A stretch of DNA of 64,000 bases from Haematobia irritans (GCF_050003625.1 NC_134397.1:152416691-152480690), one strand, 5' to 3'. Positions 11,231 through 23,427 are shown, numbered from the stretch's first letter. Translations and numbers: made by a program. Notes: a model not told the origin generated them from the sequence alone.

Positions 11231-13500
11231 TATACCCACCACCATAGAATGGTGATGGGGGTATAATAAGTTAGTCATTCCGTGTGTAACACATCGAAAT
11301 ATCGATTTCCGACCATATAAAGTATATATATTCTTGATCAAGGCGAAATTCTAAGATGATATAAGCATGTCCATCTGTCTGTCTGTCTGTTGTAATCACG
11401 CTACAGCCTTCAATAAATGGAGCTATCGTTCTGAAATTTGGCACAGATTCGTTTTTTGTTTGCAGGCAGGTCAAGTTCGAAAATGGGCTTTATCGGTCGA
11501 AGTTTTGATATAGTGTCCATATAAACCGACTTCCCTATTTGGGGTCTTGGTCTTATAAAAACCGTAGTTTTTATCCAATTTGCCTGAAATTGAAAATCTA
11601 TAGGCACTTGAGGACCATAAAAAGGTGTGCCAAAAATACTGTCCATCGGTCCATGTTTTGGTATAGCCCCCATATAGACCGATCTCCCGATTTTGCTTCT
11701 TGGGCGTCTAGAAACTGAATTTTCTATCCGATTGTCCTCAAATTGAAAATCTAGAGGTATTTTTGGACCGTAACGTGGTGTGTCGAAAATGGTCCATATC
11801 GGTCGATGTTTCTATAGCCGCCATTTACACCAAACTCCCGATTTTTATTCTTGGGCTTCTATAAACTGTATTTATTAGCCGATTTGCGTGCAATTGGAAA
11901 TCTAGAGGTATTTTTTGACCACAAATAGGTGTGCCGAAATTGAGGTGTATCGGTCCATTTTTTTGGTATAACCCCTATATAGACCGATCTCTCAATTTTG
12001 CTTCTTGGGCTTCTAGAAACTGTATTTACTATCCGATGTGCCTGAAATTGAAAATTTAGAGGTATTTAGGCACCTTAAAAAGGTGTGTCGAAAATGGTCC
12101 GTATCGGTCCATGTTTTGGTATAGCCCCCATATAGACCGATCTCCCGATTTTGATTCTTGGGCGTCTAGAAACTGTATTTTCTATCCGATTTTCCTCAAA
12201 TTTAAAATCTAGAGGTATTTTAGGACCATAAAGATGTGTGTCGAAAATGGTCCGTATCGGTCCATGTTTTGGTATAGTCGCCATATAGACCGATTTCCCG
12301 ATTTTTATTCTTGGGCTTCTATAAACTGATTTGCCTGCAATTGGAAATCTAGAGCTATTTTTGGACCAAAAATAGGTGTGCCGAAATTGAGGTGTATCAG
12401 TTCATTTTTTGGTATAACTCCCATATAGACCGATCTCCCGATTTTACTTCTTGGGCGTCTAGAGACTATATTTTCTAGCCGATTTGCTTGAAATTGAAAA
12501 TCAAGAGGTATTTTGAGATCACGAAGAGGTATGTCGCAAATGGTGCCTATCGGTTCATGTTTTGGTGTAGCCCCCATATAGTAGTTTTTATCCAATTTTC
12601 CGGAAATAAGAAATCTTGAGGTATTTTAGGACCATAAAGAGGTGTGTCGAATTCGTAGTTTTCACCCAATTCGTCTGAAAGTGGAATTCTAGAGGTATTT
12701 GAGTAACATTAAGAGTTGGCGAGTATTGGTCCATGTTTTGGGATAGCCCACATATTGACATAACTCCTGAATTTATTTCTAGGTCTTCTGGAATCCGGCT
12801 GACCACAAATAGGTCATGGATGTGTGTCGATCCATGTTTTATTATAGCCTCCACATAGATCGATCTCCAGATTTAACTCCATGGGCTTCTAGAAACCGTA
12901 GTTTTTATCCGATTTGCACAAAAATGTAAATATACTGGAATTTTAAAAATCTCTATCAAAAATCTGTATCGCATTTATTTTTACCGGTCCGTTTGGTAAG
13001 GCATCGATATAGTCCTATTTAACTTCTTGAGGGTACATCCAAAGAAAAAATATTTTCCTCCGGAATGAAATTTTAGACAAACGAAATTTTCCTTTCGTAT
13101 AAAGTATTTTCGTTTAGAGCAAACTAATCCGAATTTTTGATAAGCGATTCAACGATTGTCTCTAAAATTTGTGTCAAAAGAAAACTATGTTTGTCTAAAA
13201 TTTCGTTCCTCAGAAAAGAAAACAATTCTTTCAGGGTATAACAGGCGCATTGATCATGAAAATTGCTTGAAACTGAAAGAAAAATTTCCAGATTTTACTC
13301 ATCATATTCATTTAAATAACGGAGGAAAATCTACGGATTTAAGAATTCAAATCAAGGCGTTATTTGATCATATACCGATATGTTTATGATTTCTCTAAAA
13401 CTCGAACAAAATTGGTTCCCACAAATCCAAAATCTGATCTAGTCTTCGTAGGTAGAATCTGGTTGAACTGATTCGCTTGAGAGAAAATCTTAAAATCTTA
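11231..13500 (-). mobile_element. DINE-B element, reverse, S end eroded
   Basis: The M end TATACCCACCACCATAGAAT at 11231 is followed by 'tataaagtatatatattctt' and a short GTCT run near 11375, then about eight degenerate 153-bp units to about 12900. The tail (13250-13500: 'aaaattgcttgaaactgaaa', 'tctctaaaactcgaac') matches that of the complete B element at 35040-35260, but I do not see the final stem-loop. A MITE lies inside at 13035-13236. Confidence 0.8.
13035..13236. mobile_element. MITE with about 50-bp imperfect inverted repeats
   Basis: The left arm holds 'gaaattttagacaaacgaaa'. The right arm holds 'gtttgtctaaaatttcg' with 'agaaaagaaaacaattc' at its outer end, complementary to the left. 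A partial relative sits at about 34895-35030 at the same place in another B element, so part of this may be B-element sequence. No coding capacity. Confidence 0.55.
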
Positions 13501-13945
13501 TTGGATTTATATATTTACTCACATACAACTGTCAGAATAATATATTGCTCAATATATTCCAAACGCTTTTCGTTTCTGGTACAATTCGGTTACTCAAAAC
13601 GAAATAAGTACTTAAGAGTTTCCCAAACTAGTTCGTGAATATCTGTCTATGAGTTGGTGCTACTAAATTATTCCAGGATTGGTCCTTTGAAATTAGTGCA
13701 AGACTTGTCCTAATGTGTAAATTTATCCTGCCGATGACAAACCCATGTTGAAATAGCCGGTCCCTTCCATACATTTTGACCAGAACTGGGACTAGTCTGC
13801 TAAATCGAAAACTTGTAAAAATTATTCAAATATTCCTATACCTCCAATACATATCTATCGATCGATAAACCATAAATGCTCTTTTGCCAAAACATTCCTT
13901 TACATTTTAATGGGTCCCATATTGTTTACTAACTTTGTGTTCCAC
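13501..13945. other. Unassigned AT-rich stretch
   Basis: No frame, TIR or repeat family recognised. Confidence 0.4.
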
Positions 13946-14582
13946 CCTACACTCAAAAAAATGTTTACTTGAATAGAAAGATTTTGACCTTCTTTTAAGG
14001 ATTCTGGTATTGATTTCGAACCAAAGATGCGGCTTCTTTAAAATAAAGAAATTTTTTAGCGACCAATCTGGCTTTAAATCTAGGACCAATAAAATAAAAT
14101 TAGGATACAGATCTCATTTATCAAATTTTCATTCTCTTTTCGCGGTTTATTATTAAGGGTACTCACGTACAATCAAATGCCATTTTAAAAATCCAAATTA
14201 TAACGGATACTTCAAAGTAAAAAATGTTTTCTTTATTCCAAAAAAAAAAAAAAAAACTTTAAATCAAAAACGCTAAATCCTCAAAATAAGTATTAGTCTA
14301 TATTTGAAGCGTTTTTATCTTAAATCTAAAGTTTCAATATTTCAGATAATTTAAGGACAATTTCTTTAATTCAAAAAAGTATTTCTTAATTCAAAGACAT
14401 GCGACTTTAACGGAGGGAAGCAAATTTACAAAATTTGTGTCCTAAATTTAATGAAAAAATTTGTAAGCAAAGATTATAAACTTTATTTTAATTAAAATTT
14501 CATTATTTTAAAGAACTTTGTCCTTAATATTTTATAAATTTCGCATCCTAACATTTAGATTGCGTAATCTTTGTAGTGTAGG
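13946..14582. mobile_element. Short-TIR non-autonomous element (CCTACACT ... AGTGTAGG)
   Basis: It begins CCTACACTCAAAAAAATG and ends in 'tttgtagtgtagg', giving an 8-bp terminal inverted match. An A-run (about 16) lies near 14240. Its right portion ('cattattttaaagaa', 'tgcgtaatcttt') recurs at 61981-62056, showing a dispersed repeat. Target duplication not seen; superfamily unknown. Confidence 0.55.
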
Positions 14583-14649
14583 ACATTAGCCGACTTAAAT
14601 TTTAAGCCCATAGGTTTTGTAGAAGTCTTTAAAAAAATTCCAGATTTAA

Positions 14650-15715
14650 ACAAGTATACACGGCCGTAAGTTTGGCCAGGCCGAATCTTATTTACCCTCC
14701 ACCATGGATTGCGTAGAAACTTCTACTAAAGACTGTCATTCACAATCGAATTACTTGGGTTGCGGTAACACTTGTCGATGGCAAGGTATCTTAACACTTC
14801 TTAACACCGTCTTCTTAATATACAAATAAAATTTTGACAAAATTTTCTATGGAAATAAAACTTTGACAAAATCTTCTATAGAAATAAAATTTTGACAAAA
14901 TTTTCTATAGAAATAAAATTTTGACAAAATTTTCTATATAAATAAATTTTTGACAAAATTTTCCATAGAAATAAAATCTTGACAAAATTTTGGTAAAATT
15001 TTCTATCGTAATAAAATTTTGACAAGATTTTCTATAGTAATAAAATTTTTACAAAATTGTCTATAGTAATAAAATTTTGACAAAATTTTCTATAGTAGTA
15101 AAATGTTGTAAATTTTTTTTATAGTAATAAAATGTTGACAAAATTTTCTATAGTAATAAAATTTTGGCTGATTTTTTTTGGGGATCGGCTATATATAACC
15201 GATATGGACCAATTTTGGTATGGTTGTTAGCGGCCATATACAATGTACCAAATTTCAACCGGATCGGATGAATGTTGCTCCTCCAAGAGCTCCGGAGGTC
15301 AAATCTGGGGATTCGGTTGAAATTTGGTACGTGATGTTAGTATATGATATCCAACAATCATGCAGGAATTGGTTCCTATCAGTCCATAATTATATATAGC
15401 TCCCATATAAACCGATCGACAGATTTGACCTCCGGTGCCTTTTGGAGAAGCAAAATTCATCCGATCTGGTTGAAATTTGGTACGTGGTGGTAGTATATGA
15501 TATTTAACAACCATGCCAAAAGTGGTCTATATCAGTCCATAATCATTTATAGCCCCCATATAAACCGATCCCGAGATTTGGTTTTGGAGCCTCTTGGAGG
15601 AGCAAGAGTGAGTTGAAATTTGTGGATGACAGTCTTTCGTAGAAGTTTCTACGCAATCCATGGTGGAGGGTCCATAAGATTCGGCCTGGCCGAACTTACG
15701 GCCGTATATACTTGT
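14650..15715. mobile_element. Fold-back DINE-A: two S ends facing outward
   Basis: It begins with a forward S end ('acaagtatacacggcc', stem near 14675-14690) and ends with a reverse S end ('ttcggcctggccgaac', 'gccgtatatacttgt' at 15715). The orientation flips near 15312: forward text 'ggaggtcaaatctgggga' runs straight into reverse text 'ttcggttgaaatttgg'. There is no M end. Confidence 0.8.
14824..15170 (+). repeat. 29-bp A/T minisatellite, about 12 units
   Basis: Tandem 'ctatagaaataaaatttt' + 'gacaaaatttt' units with substitutions (tatagtaataaaa in the later ones), located just inside the S end of a family A element. Confidence 0.9.
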
Positions 15716-15799
15716 TTTTCTATTATTTCTAGCAAAGTCTTTTGTGCTCGATTTTCACTAACACCGCTGACCATGATAAGGTTGAACCCACCAGTAAAA

Positions 15800-16130
15800 T
15801 ATCCCTGAGAGGATTAGCCAATTTGCATACACAAGGTCGTGGATTCGATTCCTGCTTCGACCGAACACCAAAAAGTTTTTCAGCGGTGGACTATCCCACC
15901 TCAGTAATGGTGGTGACATTTCTGAGGGTTTCAAAGCTTCTCTAAGTGGTTTCACTGCATTGTGGAACGCCGTTCGGACTCGGCTATAAAAAGTAGGCCC
16001 CTTGTCATTGAGCTTGACATGGAATCGGGCAGCATTCAGTGATAAGAGAGAAGTTCACCACTGTGGTATCACAATGGTCTGAATAGTCTAAGTGAGTTTG
16101 ATACATCGGGCTGCCACCTAACCTAACCTA
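15800..16130 (+). mobile_element. tRNA-headed SINE with CCTAACC tail
   Basis: The B-box-like 'ggattcgattcctgc' follows a decayed A-box region. The body shares long blocks with the copy at 32489 ('ttttcagcggtgga', 'gttcggactcggctata', 'tgatacatcgggctgcc') and the end is 'cacctaacctaaccta'. Transcription would be by RNA polymerase III if active. The head is eroded, so this copy is probably inert. Confidence 0.85.
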
Positions 16131-16174
16131 TGGCAAATAAATCGATTGGGAAATCATAAATGGCGACAAGGAAT

Positions 16175-16375
16175 ACCCAGAAAAGGAACATGTTAACTTC
16201 CTAGAGCAAAATGTTATTTTGAGCCTTACCTTATTGGACATAATGTATCAGATTTTGAGAACAATTTTATATTTGGTGAGAAACCTATTTTTTTGGCAAA
16301 ATTGTTACATGTTCTCCACTTAAAAATAACATTTTGCTCTAGGAGGTGATAATGATCACCTTCCTTCTCTAGGAC
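16175..16375. mobile_element. MITE with CAGAGAAGGAACATG-type inverted ends
   Basis: The left end 'cccagaaaaggaacatg' with inner 'agagcaaaatgttatttt' is complementary to the right part 'aaaataacattttgctct' with outer 'accttccttctctagg'. About 200 bp, non-coding. Related ends occur at 39763-39968 and 50529-51679. Confidence 0.75.
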
Positions 16376-16995
16376 TAGAGAACTAGCAGCGAAGTTAACT
16401 TTTTAAATTGTTTTTCGCCTATAGTAGCACGATCTTCATTCTGGCCGATTTTTCGTTTATTCCATTCTTTACAAATGTTTTATTTAAGGCAAACAGAAAT
16501 TTATATCTAATATATATTTTTAATGTTAATTCCCCAATGGTCATGTAACAGCTGCCTAATGCAATGTTTTCGTATCATCATTGCAAATATAAGGTCACAT
16601 AAGTTTTTTTGTAATATAGAGTAATTGAAGGTTGAAGTGGTATAGAAAATTTAGGGTAGGTTGTTTTGTAGTAAAATAATAACAACAACGCCTTAAGTAA
16701 TCATATGTTACGAAATAGTTACTTCATATCCTAAGATTGAGGTAATCCAAGCCAAATAGTGTTCTTAAAACAAAAACTATTATTAGATTTCATTATATAA
16801 ATAAGAGAAGACAGGAAGTAGTAAGAATAGTTTCTTATAAGTTGGTATAAATGCACTTTACTATCTGTTCGGTTGGACCAACGGAATGTGGGTCTATTTG
16901 GGCAACCTGTATACCATTGTAGTAGTTGCAAATTCTTACTCACACTGAAAAAAAAAGTTGTCATGAGTCCGAATTTGACATCACAGCAAAAAATG
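16376..16995. other. Unassigned AT-rich stretch
   Basis: No family motif recognised. It contains only short frames. Confidence 0.4.
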
Positions 16996-18242
16996 TGTGA
17001 AATTCTGAGTCCATCTGATCATGTCCGTCCGTCCGTCTGTTGAAATCACGCTAACTTCCGATCGAAACAAGCTATCGACTTCAAACATGGCACAAGTAGT
17101 TGTTATTGATGTAGGTCGCATGGTATTGCAAATGGGCCATATCGGTCCACTTTTACGTATAGCCCCCATATAAACGGACTCCCAAATTTGGCTTGCGGAT
17201 CCTTTAGGAGAAGCAAATTTCATCCGATCCGTCTGAAATTTGGTACATGATGTTAGTATATGGTCCGTAACAACCATGCAAAAATTGGTTCACATAGGTC
17301 CATAATTATATAGCCCCCATATAAACCGATCCCCCGATTTGGCTTGCGGAGCCTCTTGGAAGACCAAAATTCACCTGCATCAGTTGAAATTTGGGACGTG
17401 GTGTTAATATATGGCCTCAAACACCCATGCAAAAATTGGTCGAAATCGGTCCATAATTATATATAGGCCCCATATAAACCGATCCCCAGATTTGACCTCC
17501 GGAGCCCCATGGAAGAGCAAAATGTATCAGATTCGGTTGAATTTTGGTACGTGATGTTATTATATGGTATCCAACAACCATGCAGGAATTGGTTAACATC
17601 AGTCCATAATTATATATAGCCCCCATATAAACCGATCTCCAGATTTGACCTCCGGTGTCTTTTGGAGAAGCAAAATCCGATTTGGTTGAAATTTGGTACG
17701 TGGTGGTAGTATATGATTTTTAACAAACATGCCAAAAATGGTCCATATCAGTCCATAATCATATATAGACCCCATATAAACCGATCCCGAGATTTGGTTT
17801 TGGAGCCTCTTGGAGGAGCAAATTTCATCCGAGTCAGTTGAAATTTGGTACATTGTGCTAGTATATGGCCGTTAACAACCATGCCTAACTAGGTCCATAT
17901 CGGTCTATAGTTATATATAGCCCTCAGATAAATCGATTCCCAATCACACAAAAATGGGTCCATATCAAGTTCATAATTGTATAAAGCCCCCATATAAGCG
18001 ACTCCCATATTTCACTTCTGACTCTCTACGCACCGTGCAAAAGTCAATAACGATTCGTAATTATACCTTTTTTGTCTAATATATCCAACGTATGGACTAA
18101 CTCACAATTTAGAAAACGATGTTAAGAAGTTTTAAGATACCACAACCCAAGTAATTCGATTGTGGATGACAGTTTCTACGCAATCCATGGTGGAGGGTAC
18201 ATAAGATTCGGCCTGACCTAACTTACGGCCGTATATACTTGT
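16996..18242 (-). mobile_element. DINE-A element, reverse, M end missing
   Basis: It starts inside the M side ('gtgaaattctgagtcc', 'gtccgtccgtccgtctg'), passes through about five central units, and ends at a normal S end with 'gtatatacttgt' at 18242. The terminal TATACCC...GGGTATA block is absent. Confidence 0.85.
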
Positions 18243-18349
18243 TTTTGGCTAAAATCAACTGAGATTTAATAAATCTAAAAAATTCTTTAAAATTACTGAA
18301 ATAGTCTTTAAGTTTGTTGACTCTTTGCAAGCAAAAAAGCGTGTAAAAA

Positions 18350-18494
18350 TACAAAATTTGGCTACAATGAAGAGGTGATCGCCGAAACTGAGGCCTATTT
18401 TGAGGCAAAACCGAAGGAGTACTACCAAAAATCAAAAAATTGGAAGGTCGTTATAATCGTTGTATCGCTCTTGAAGGGAACTATGTTGAATAAT
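18350..18494 (+). pseudogene. DD34D mariner transposase C-terminal scrap
   Basis: It reads F-G-Y-N-E-E-V-I-A-E-T-E-A-Y-F-E-A-K-P-K-E-Y-Y-Q-K, then after a small deletion and frameshift L-E-G-R-Y-N-R-C-I-A-L-E-G-N-Y-V-E-stop. This is the extreme C-terminus of a mariner transposase and matches the reverse-strand C-terminus at 48231-48461. It is wedged between the S ends of two A elements (18242 and 18495). Confidence 0.8.
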
Positions 18495-18560
18495 AACAAG
18501 TATATACGGCCGTAAGTTCGGCCAGACCGAATCTTATGTACCCTCCACAATGGATTGCGT

Positions 18561-19156
18561 AGAAACTTCTACTGAAGGCTGTCATCCACAATCGACTTAC
18601 TTGGTTTGCGGTAATACTTGCTAGAAATAAAATTTTGACAAAATTTTCTTTAGAAATAAAATTTTGACAAAACTTTCTATAGAAATAAAATTTTGACAAA
18701 ACTTTCTATAGAAATAAAATTTTGACAAAATTTTCTATAGAAATAACATTTTGACAATGTTTTCTATAAAAATAAAATTTTGGTAGATTATTTTTGGCTC
18801 GAGTGGCAACCATGAATATGAACCAATATGGACCAATGTTTGTGTGATAGGGGATCGGCAAGAAACTTCTACTGAAGACTGTCATCCACAATCGAATTAC
18901 TTGGGTTGCGGTAACACTTGCTAGAAATAAAATTTTGACAAAATTTTCTTTAGAAATAAAATTTTGACAAAATTTTCTTTAGAAATAAAATTTTGACAAA
19001 ATTTTCTATAGAAATAAAATTTTGACAAAATTTTCTATAGAAATAACATTTTGACAATGTTTTCTATAAAAATAAAATTTTGGTAGATTATTTTTGGCTC
19101 GAGTTGGAACCATGAATATGAACCAATATGGACCAATTTTTGTGTGATAGGGGATC
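18561..19156 (+). repeat. 298-bp tandem duplication including minisatellite
   Basis: 'agaaacttctactgaag' occurs at 18561 and 18859, and the following 250+ bp (minisatellite, 'ttttggctcgag', 'gaaccaatatggacc') is repeated nearly unchanged. Confidence 0.85.
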
Positions 19157-19159
19157 GGA

Positions 19160-19770
19160 TATTTATAACTATAGATCGATATGGACCAATTTTGGCATGT
19201 ATATTAGCGGCCTTATACTAACACCACGTTGCAAATTTCAACCGGATCGGATGAATTTTGCTCCTCTAAGACGCTCCGTAGATCAAATCTGGGGAACGGT
19301 TTATATGGGGGCTATATATAATTATGGACCGATATGGACCAATTCTTGTGTGTTTGTTAGAGACAAAATTCTAACACCATGTTCCAAATTTCAACCGGAT
19401 CGGATGAATTTTGCTCCTCCAAGAGGCTCCGGAGGACAAATCAGGGAATCGACTTATATGGAGCTATATATAATTATGGGCCGATATGGACCAATTTTTG
19501 CATGGTCATTAGAGAACATATACCAACACCATGTACCAAATTTCAGCGGGATCGGGTCAAATTTTCGTTTCTTAGAGGCTCTGCAAGCCAAATCGGGGGA
19601 TCGGTTTATATGGGGCTATATATAATTATGGGCCGATGTGGACCAATTTTCGCATGGTCATTAGAGAACATATACCAATACCATGTACCAAATTTCAGCC
19701 GGATCGGATGAAATTTGTTTCTCTTAGAGGCTCCGCAAGCCAAATCGGGGGATCGGTTTATATGGGGGCC
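19160..19770 (+). repeat. Central tandem repeats of DINE-A, 153-bp type
   Basis: Four units marked by 'tatatgggg(g)ctatata' and 'aaatttcagccggatcgg'. The array stops abruptly at the GCGTAG insertion. Confidence 0.85.
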
Positions 19771-19772
19771 AT

Positions 19773-20839
19773 AAGCGTAGGAAGGCCTCTGGGGAGGGGG
19801 CTTAGACCCCCCAGAAAAATTTTAGCCCCCCCAGAATTTGAAAACCTATTTACGATTTTACATTTTTCTAAAAATTAAACAAGTATATACAACCGCACAA
19901 AGTTCCGCTAAAGACTTTCATGCACAATCGAATTACTTTGGTTGTGGTAGCAGTTGCCGATGGCAATGTTTGAAATCTGATATTTATAAAATAAATCTGT
20001 GGTTGAACTTTTGATTTAGTTGAATAACTAAAGCTCCTTTATTATTTTGTTTAGTCTGGTTTAGTCAATTTAATTAAAAAAATAGTAATTGATACTATTC
20101 TTTCATAAATTAATATCTTAATAATGCTGCAAAAAAGCATAGCCAAAAAGAAGTGAAAATCTTCTTTTTGGGTCCGGAAGTGGTGCAAAATTGGCGGAGA
20201 AGCGATGAATGTAATATGAAATTGTCATAGAACGAATGTCCACCGTTTCAAAAGCCGTTGCAATGAATTTGCATCACTTCTTAAGTTGTGATCCAAATTC
20301 AGTGTTTTGAATGTGAATTAAAAAATTTTGTTTTATTTTCCCAAATAATTAATTTTTATATTTTTTATGATTTTTAATGCATTCTAACGCTTGTTTGAAA
20401 CGTTTGCCTTCGAATATTTTCAAAAATTCTATAAAAATTTCTATAATGAATTTAGCATTTTTGTGGCAAAATTTGGATAATTTGTACCATTTTATTTATT
20501 CTTACCTTTTTTAAAAGAAAACAAAAAATTACGCATTAAAATATGAAAAAAATGAAGTAAAAAACTTCCTGTGCAGTTAAAATAATTAACTTCTTTGTGA
20601 GGACATTTTTGGAAGTGCTTTTAAAGTTGTGACATTAGAACAACTCCCAATTTTTTTGCTGGGAAAAGTGTGGAACTACTTTTAGTTGCTTTATTATAAA
20701 TTAATTGTCGAGTTATTTTGATGCCTATATTGTTATTCATTTTTATGAAAAAAAAATTAATTGAACCTATAAGTTCAGTCTATAAATTTTCAGCTAGGGG
20801 GGCTATAGCTCCCCCTAGGAAAATTGTCTAGCTACGCTA
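19773..20839. mobile_element. Patchwork insertion with AAGCGTAG ... CTACGCTA ends and G/C-rich hairpins
   Basis: The left edge 'aagcgtaggaaggcc' and right edge 'ctagctacgctaa' are inverted over about 7-8 bp. Each end has a G/C-rich inverted block: 'ggaggggg'...'cccccc' near 19794-19812, and 'taggggggctatagc'/'tccccctag' near 20796-20820. Inside are a scrap of DINE S end (19879) and a CCCAGC-type fragment (20110-20665, ending in 'tttttttgctggg'). Host sequence on both sides is the same DINE-A unit. Confidence 0.6.
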
Positions 20840-21529
20840 ATGATGGGGGCTATATATAATTATGGACCGATGTGGACCAATTTTTGCACGGTTGTTAGAG
20901 ACCATATACTAACACCATGTACCAAATTTCAGCCGGATCGGATGAAATTTGGTTCTCTTAGTCATTAGAGAACATATACCAATACCATGTACCAAATTTC
21001 AGTCGGATCGGATGAAATTTGCTTCTCTTAGAGGCTCCGCAAGCCAAATCGGGGGATCGGTTTATATGGAGGCTATATATAATTAGAGACCGATGTGGAC
21101 CAATTTTTGCATGGTTGTTAAAGACCATATACTAACACCATGTACCAAATTTCAGCGGGATCGGATGAAATTTGCTTCTCTTAGAGGCTCCGCAAACCAA
21201 ATTTGGGGGTCCGTTTATATGGGGGCTATACGTAAAAGTGGTCCAATATAGTTCATTTGCAATACCATCCGACCTACATCAATAACAACTACTAATGCCA
21301 AGTTTCAAGTTGATAACTTTTTTCGTTCGGAGTTAGCGTGATTTTAACAGACGGACGAACGAACATGCTTAGACTGACTCAGAATTTCACCACGACCCAG
21401 AATTTGTATACTTTATGGGGTCTTAGAGCAATAATTCGATGTGTTACAAACGGAATGACATATAAGTATACCGCTACAACGGGAAGTCTTTTTAAAGAAA
21501 ACTTTATAATTGATCCTTCACCCTAAAAA

Positions 21530-22445
21530 AAAGTCGCTTCTGTAACATATTTCCCCAAACGCATTCTGATTCAAGCATATATATTTTCAGGATTTGTGCA
21601 AAGAAAATATTATTTGTATTGTTCAAATACAAATAGTATTTTGTATTGTTCAAACATATTATGTTTCACCGTAGGCATATATATTTTTAAGACTCTAATC
21701 CATAGTTTTTTGGGACTTTTAGCCTCACTGTTTTCTCATTTTCGTATTTCTTTAAACTCTCTCGGTCTCTCGATTTCTAAACACATATATGTTTATAGTC
21801 AAATTAAATTAATATATGTTTGCATCCACTCATATTATATTTAAACAAATGTTATGTCCCAAACATAATATGTTCTAACATATTAACATGAATGTCTCAA
21901 ACATGTTATGCTAGTTTTTGAACATTATATGCTTGTACTTAAAAATAATGTGCTAAAAATTTGAGTTGCAAACATTTAATTTTGACATCGAAACATATGA
22001 AAACCAGTCTTTATCGTCCGTGTTATTGGTGGGTATTAAAAACTTACGCCGTATTTTCTTGTTTTAAGATTTAAAAAATTAAGTTTAAAATGCATTTAAA
22101 ATGGTGTTAAATGCTAGTAAAAAACTGTTCACGCCTAAATAAATTTATGTGTATATTGTAAAATTATTTATGTATGTTTATATTCGAGTCCACACGGTTG
22201 AAAAAGACTGTTTTTCATATGTTTGGCTATAAGCATTATATGTTTGGAACACACATTTTTAAACACAATATTTTTGAGTGCAAGCATATAATGTTCATAA
22301 ACTAGCATAACAAGTTTGGGACATATATGCTAATATGTTAGAACATATTATGTTTGGGACATAAAATGTTTGTAAATATAATATGCTTGGATGCAAACAT
22401 ATATTAATTTAGAAATAGCCTATAAACATATATGTGTTTAGTACC
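21530..22445. repeat. AAACATAT-rich repeat containing a large palindrome
   Basis: The left end 'cttctgtaacatat' is shared with 36125 and 62568. Inside, 21778-22010 is closely inverted in 22205-22440 (for example 'aaacacatatatgtttat' against 'ataaacatatatgtgttta'), giving arms of about 230 bp around a loop of about 195 bp. No coding capacity. Confidence 0.85.
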
Positions 22446-22534
22446 TTGGAACGCTATTTAACAGGGAGCGATATTGAATTAAGTTGGTGGTTGTTGCTTG
22501 TTATTACAAAATTAACATTTTATTTTTCCTTGGG

Positions 22535-22760
22535 CAATTGATCAGCTACTTCTTTGATCCTTACAAACTGTGTGGTCCGCTGTTCGAATCCCCGTCCGGC
22601 AAAAGGTAAAATTAAAATAAAAAAATCATAAAATTGAATAATTTCTTCTACAATGTTTGTATTACAGAAAAAGGTGCTAAGAACTAAAAAATCTCGTGGA
22701 AGTGAGAAAGATGTGGGGGAATATACAATTGGGCAGAAACAAAATTTTGAGCATTCAGGT
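22535..22760 (+). mobile_element. Second SINE-like family, copy 1 (tRNA-like B box)
   Basis: 'ctgttcgaatccccgtc' is a B-box-like sequence. The downstream body ('aaattgaataatttcttc', 'acagaaaaaggtgctaag', 'cgtggaagtgagaaa') matches the copy at 23612. The A-box half is eroded. Confidence 0.6.
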
Positions 22761-22859
22761 CGAAAACCTATGTTGTTAGTACCTATATTACCTGTTTATT
22801 TTCATAATTCATTATGATTGTAAATATATAAATAAATAAATAAAATTTTGAGCACAATA

Positions 22860-23155
22860 TTGTTTGGGAGAATTTTTTTAAGCATATAATATTTTTGGGT
22901 GCAAAATGCTTCCAAACATATTATATGGTCACATAATAACATATTGTTTTTTGGAAGACAACATTATTGAATTTGGATGCAAAAATACAAAATGTTTGGA
23001 ACATAGACTACCCAAACATATATTGTTTAGACCAATATGCTTTCAAACATATTATATATTGGTAAAGATCAAACATATAAATGTTTGGGCAATACCCAAA
23101 AATGTATATGCTTGAAACAAAATATGTTTGGGAGTATATGTTACAGAAGCGATTT
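22860..23155 (+). repeat. AAACATAT-rich repeat, forward copy
   Basis: Very similar in reverse complement to 62565-62880. It ends with 'gggagtatatgttacagaag', the terminal block of this family. Its frames are incidental. Confidence 0.85.
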
Positions 23156-23375
23156 TTTGTGAGGGTGCACGTTTTGCTTTTGTTAGAGTTTTTGAATTCC
23201 TTCCAAAATATCAAACTTTTATACCAAAAACAGTTTTTTGTTACAAAATTATATTTTTCCAAAAAAAAAATAATATTTTATCCAAAAACTCGGTCCATTT
23301 CGTTTATATCAAGCACTGTTTCTGACTACAAATCTTTACTAACCCACATTTCAAAGTTTCATTATAAAAATTTAG

Positions 23376-23404
23376 TATAGTATAAATATAAATATAAATA
23401 TAAA
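23376..23404 (+). repeat. (TATAAA)n short tandem repeat
   Basis: About four to five tataaa units. Confidence 0.85.
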
Positions 23405-23427
23405 TGTGTAAATTGAAAAAAAAATAT

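Larger units (their letters stand above)
18495..21490 (+). mobile_element. DINE-A element, forward, interrupted, M end damaged
   Basis: The S end is at 18495 ('aacaagtatatacggccg'), followed by a 298-bp tandem duplication (18561-19156), minisatellite and central units. A GCGTAG-ended insertion (about 19773-20839) sits in one unit. The element then resumes ('gatgggggctatatata') and carries on to 'gacccagaatttgtatac' and 'gtgttacaaacggaatgac', but the final GGGTATA block is replaced. Confidence 0.8.

Noticed and set aside
22906..23115. 69-codon frame conserved at 62593-62802 as a small gene
   Set aside because: Conservation reflects two recent copies of the same AAACATAT-rich repeat; there is no domain, and the text is low complexity.
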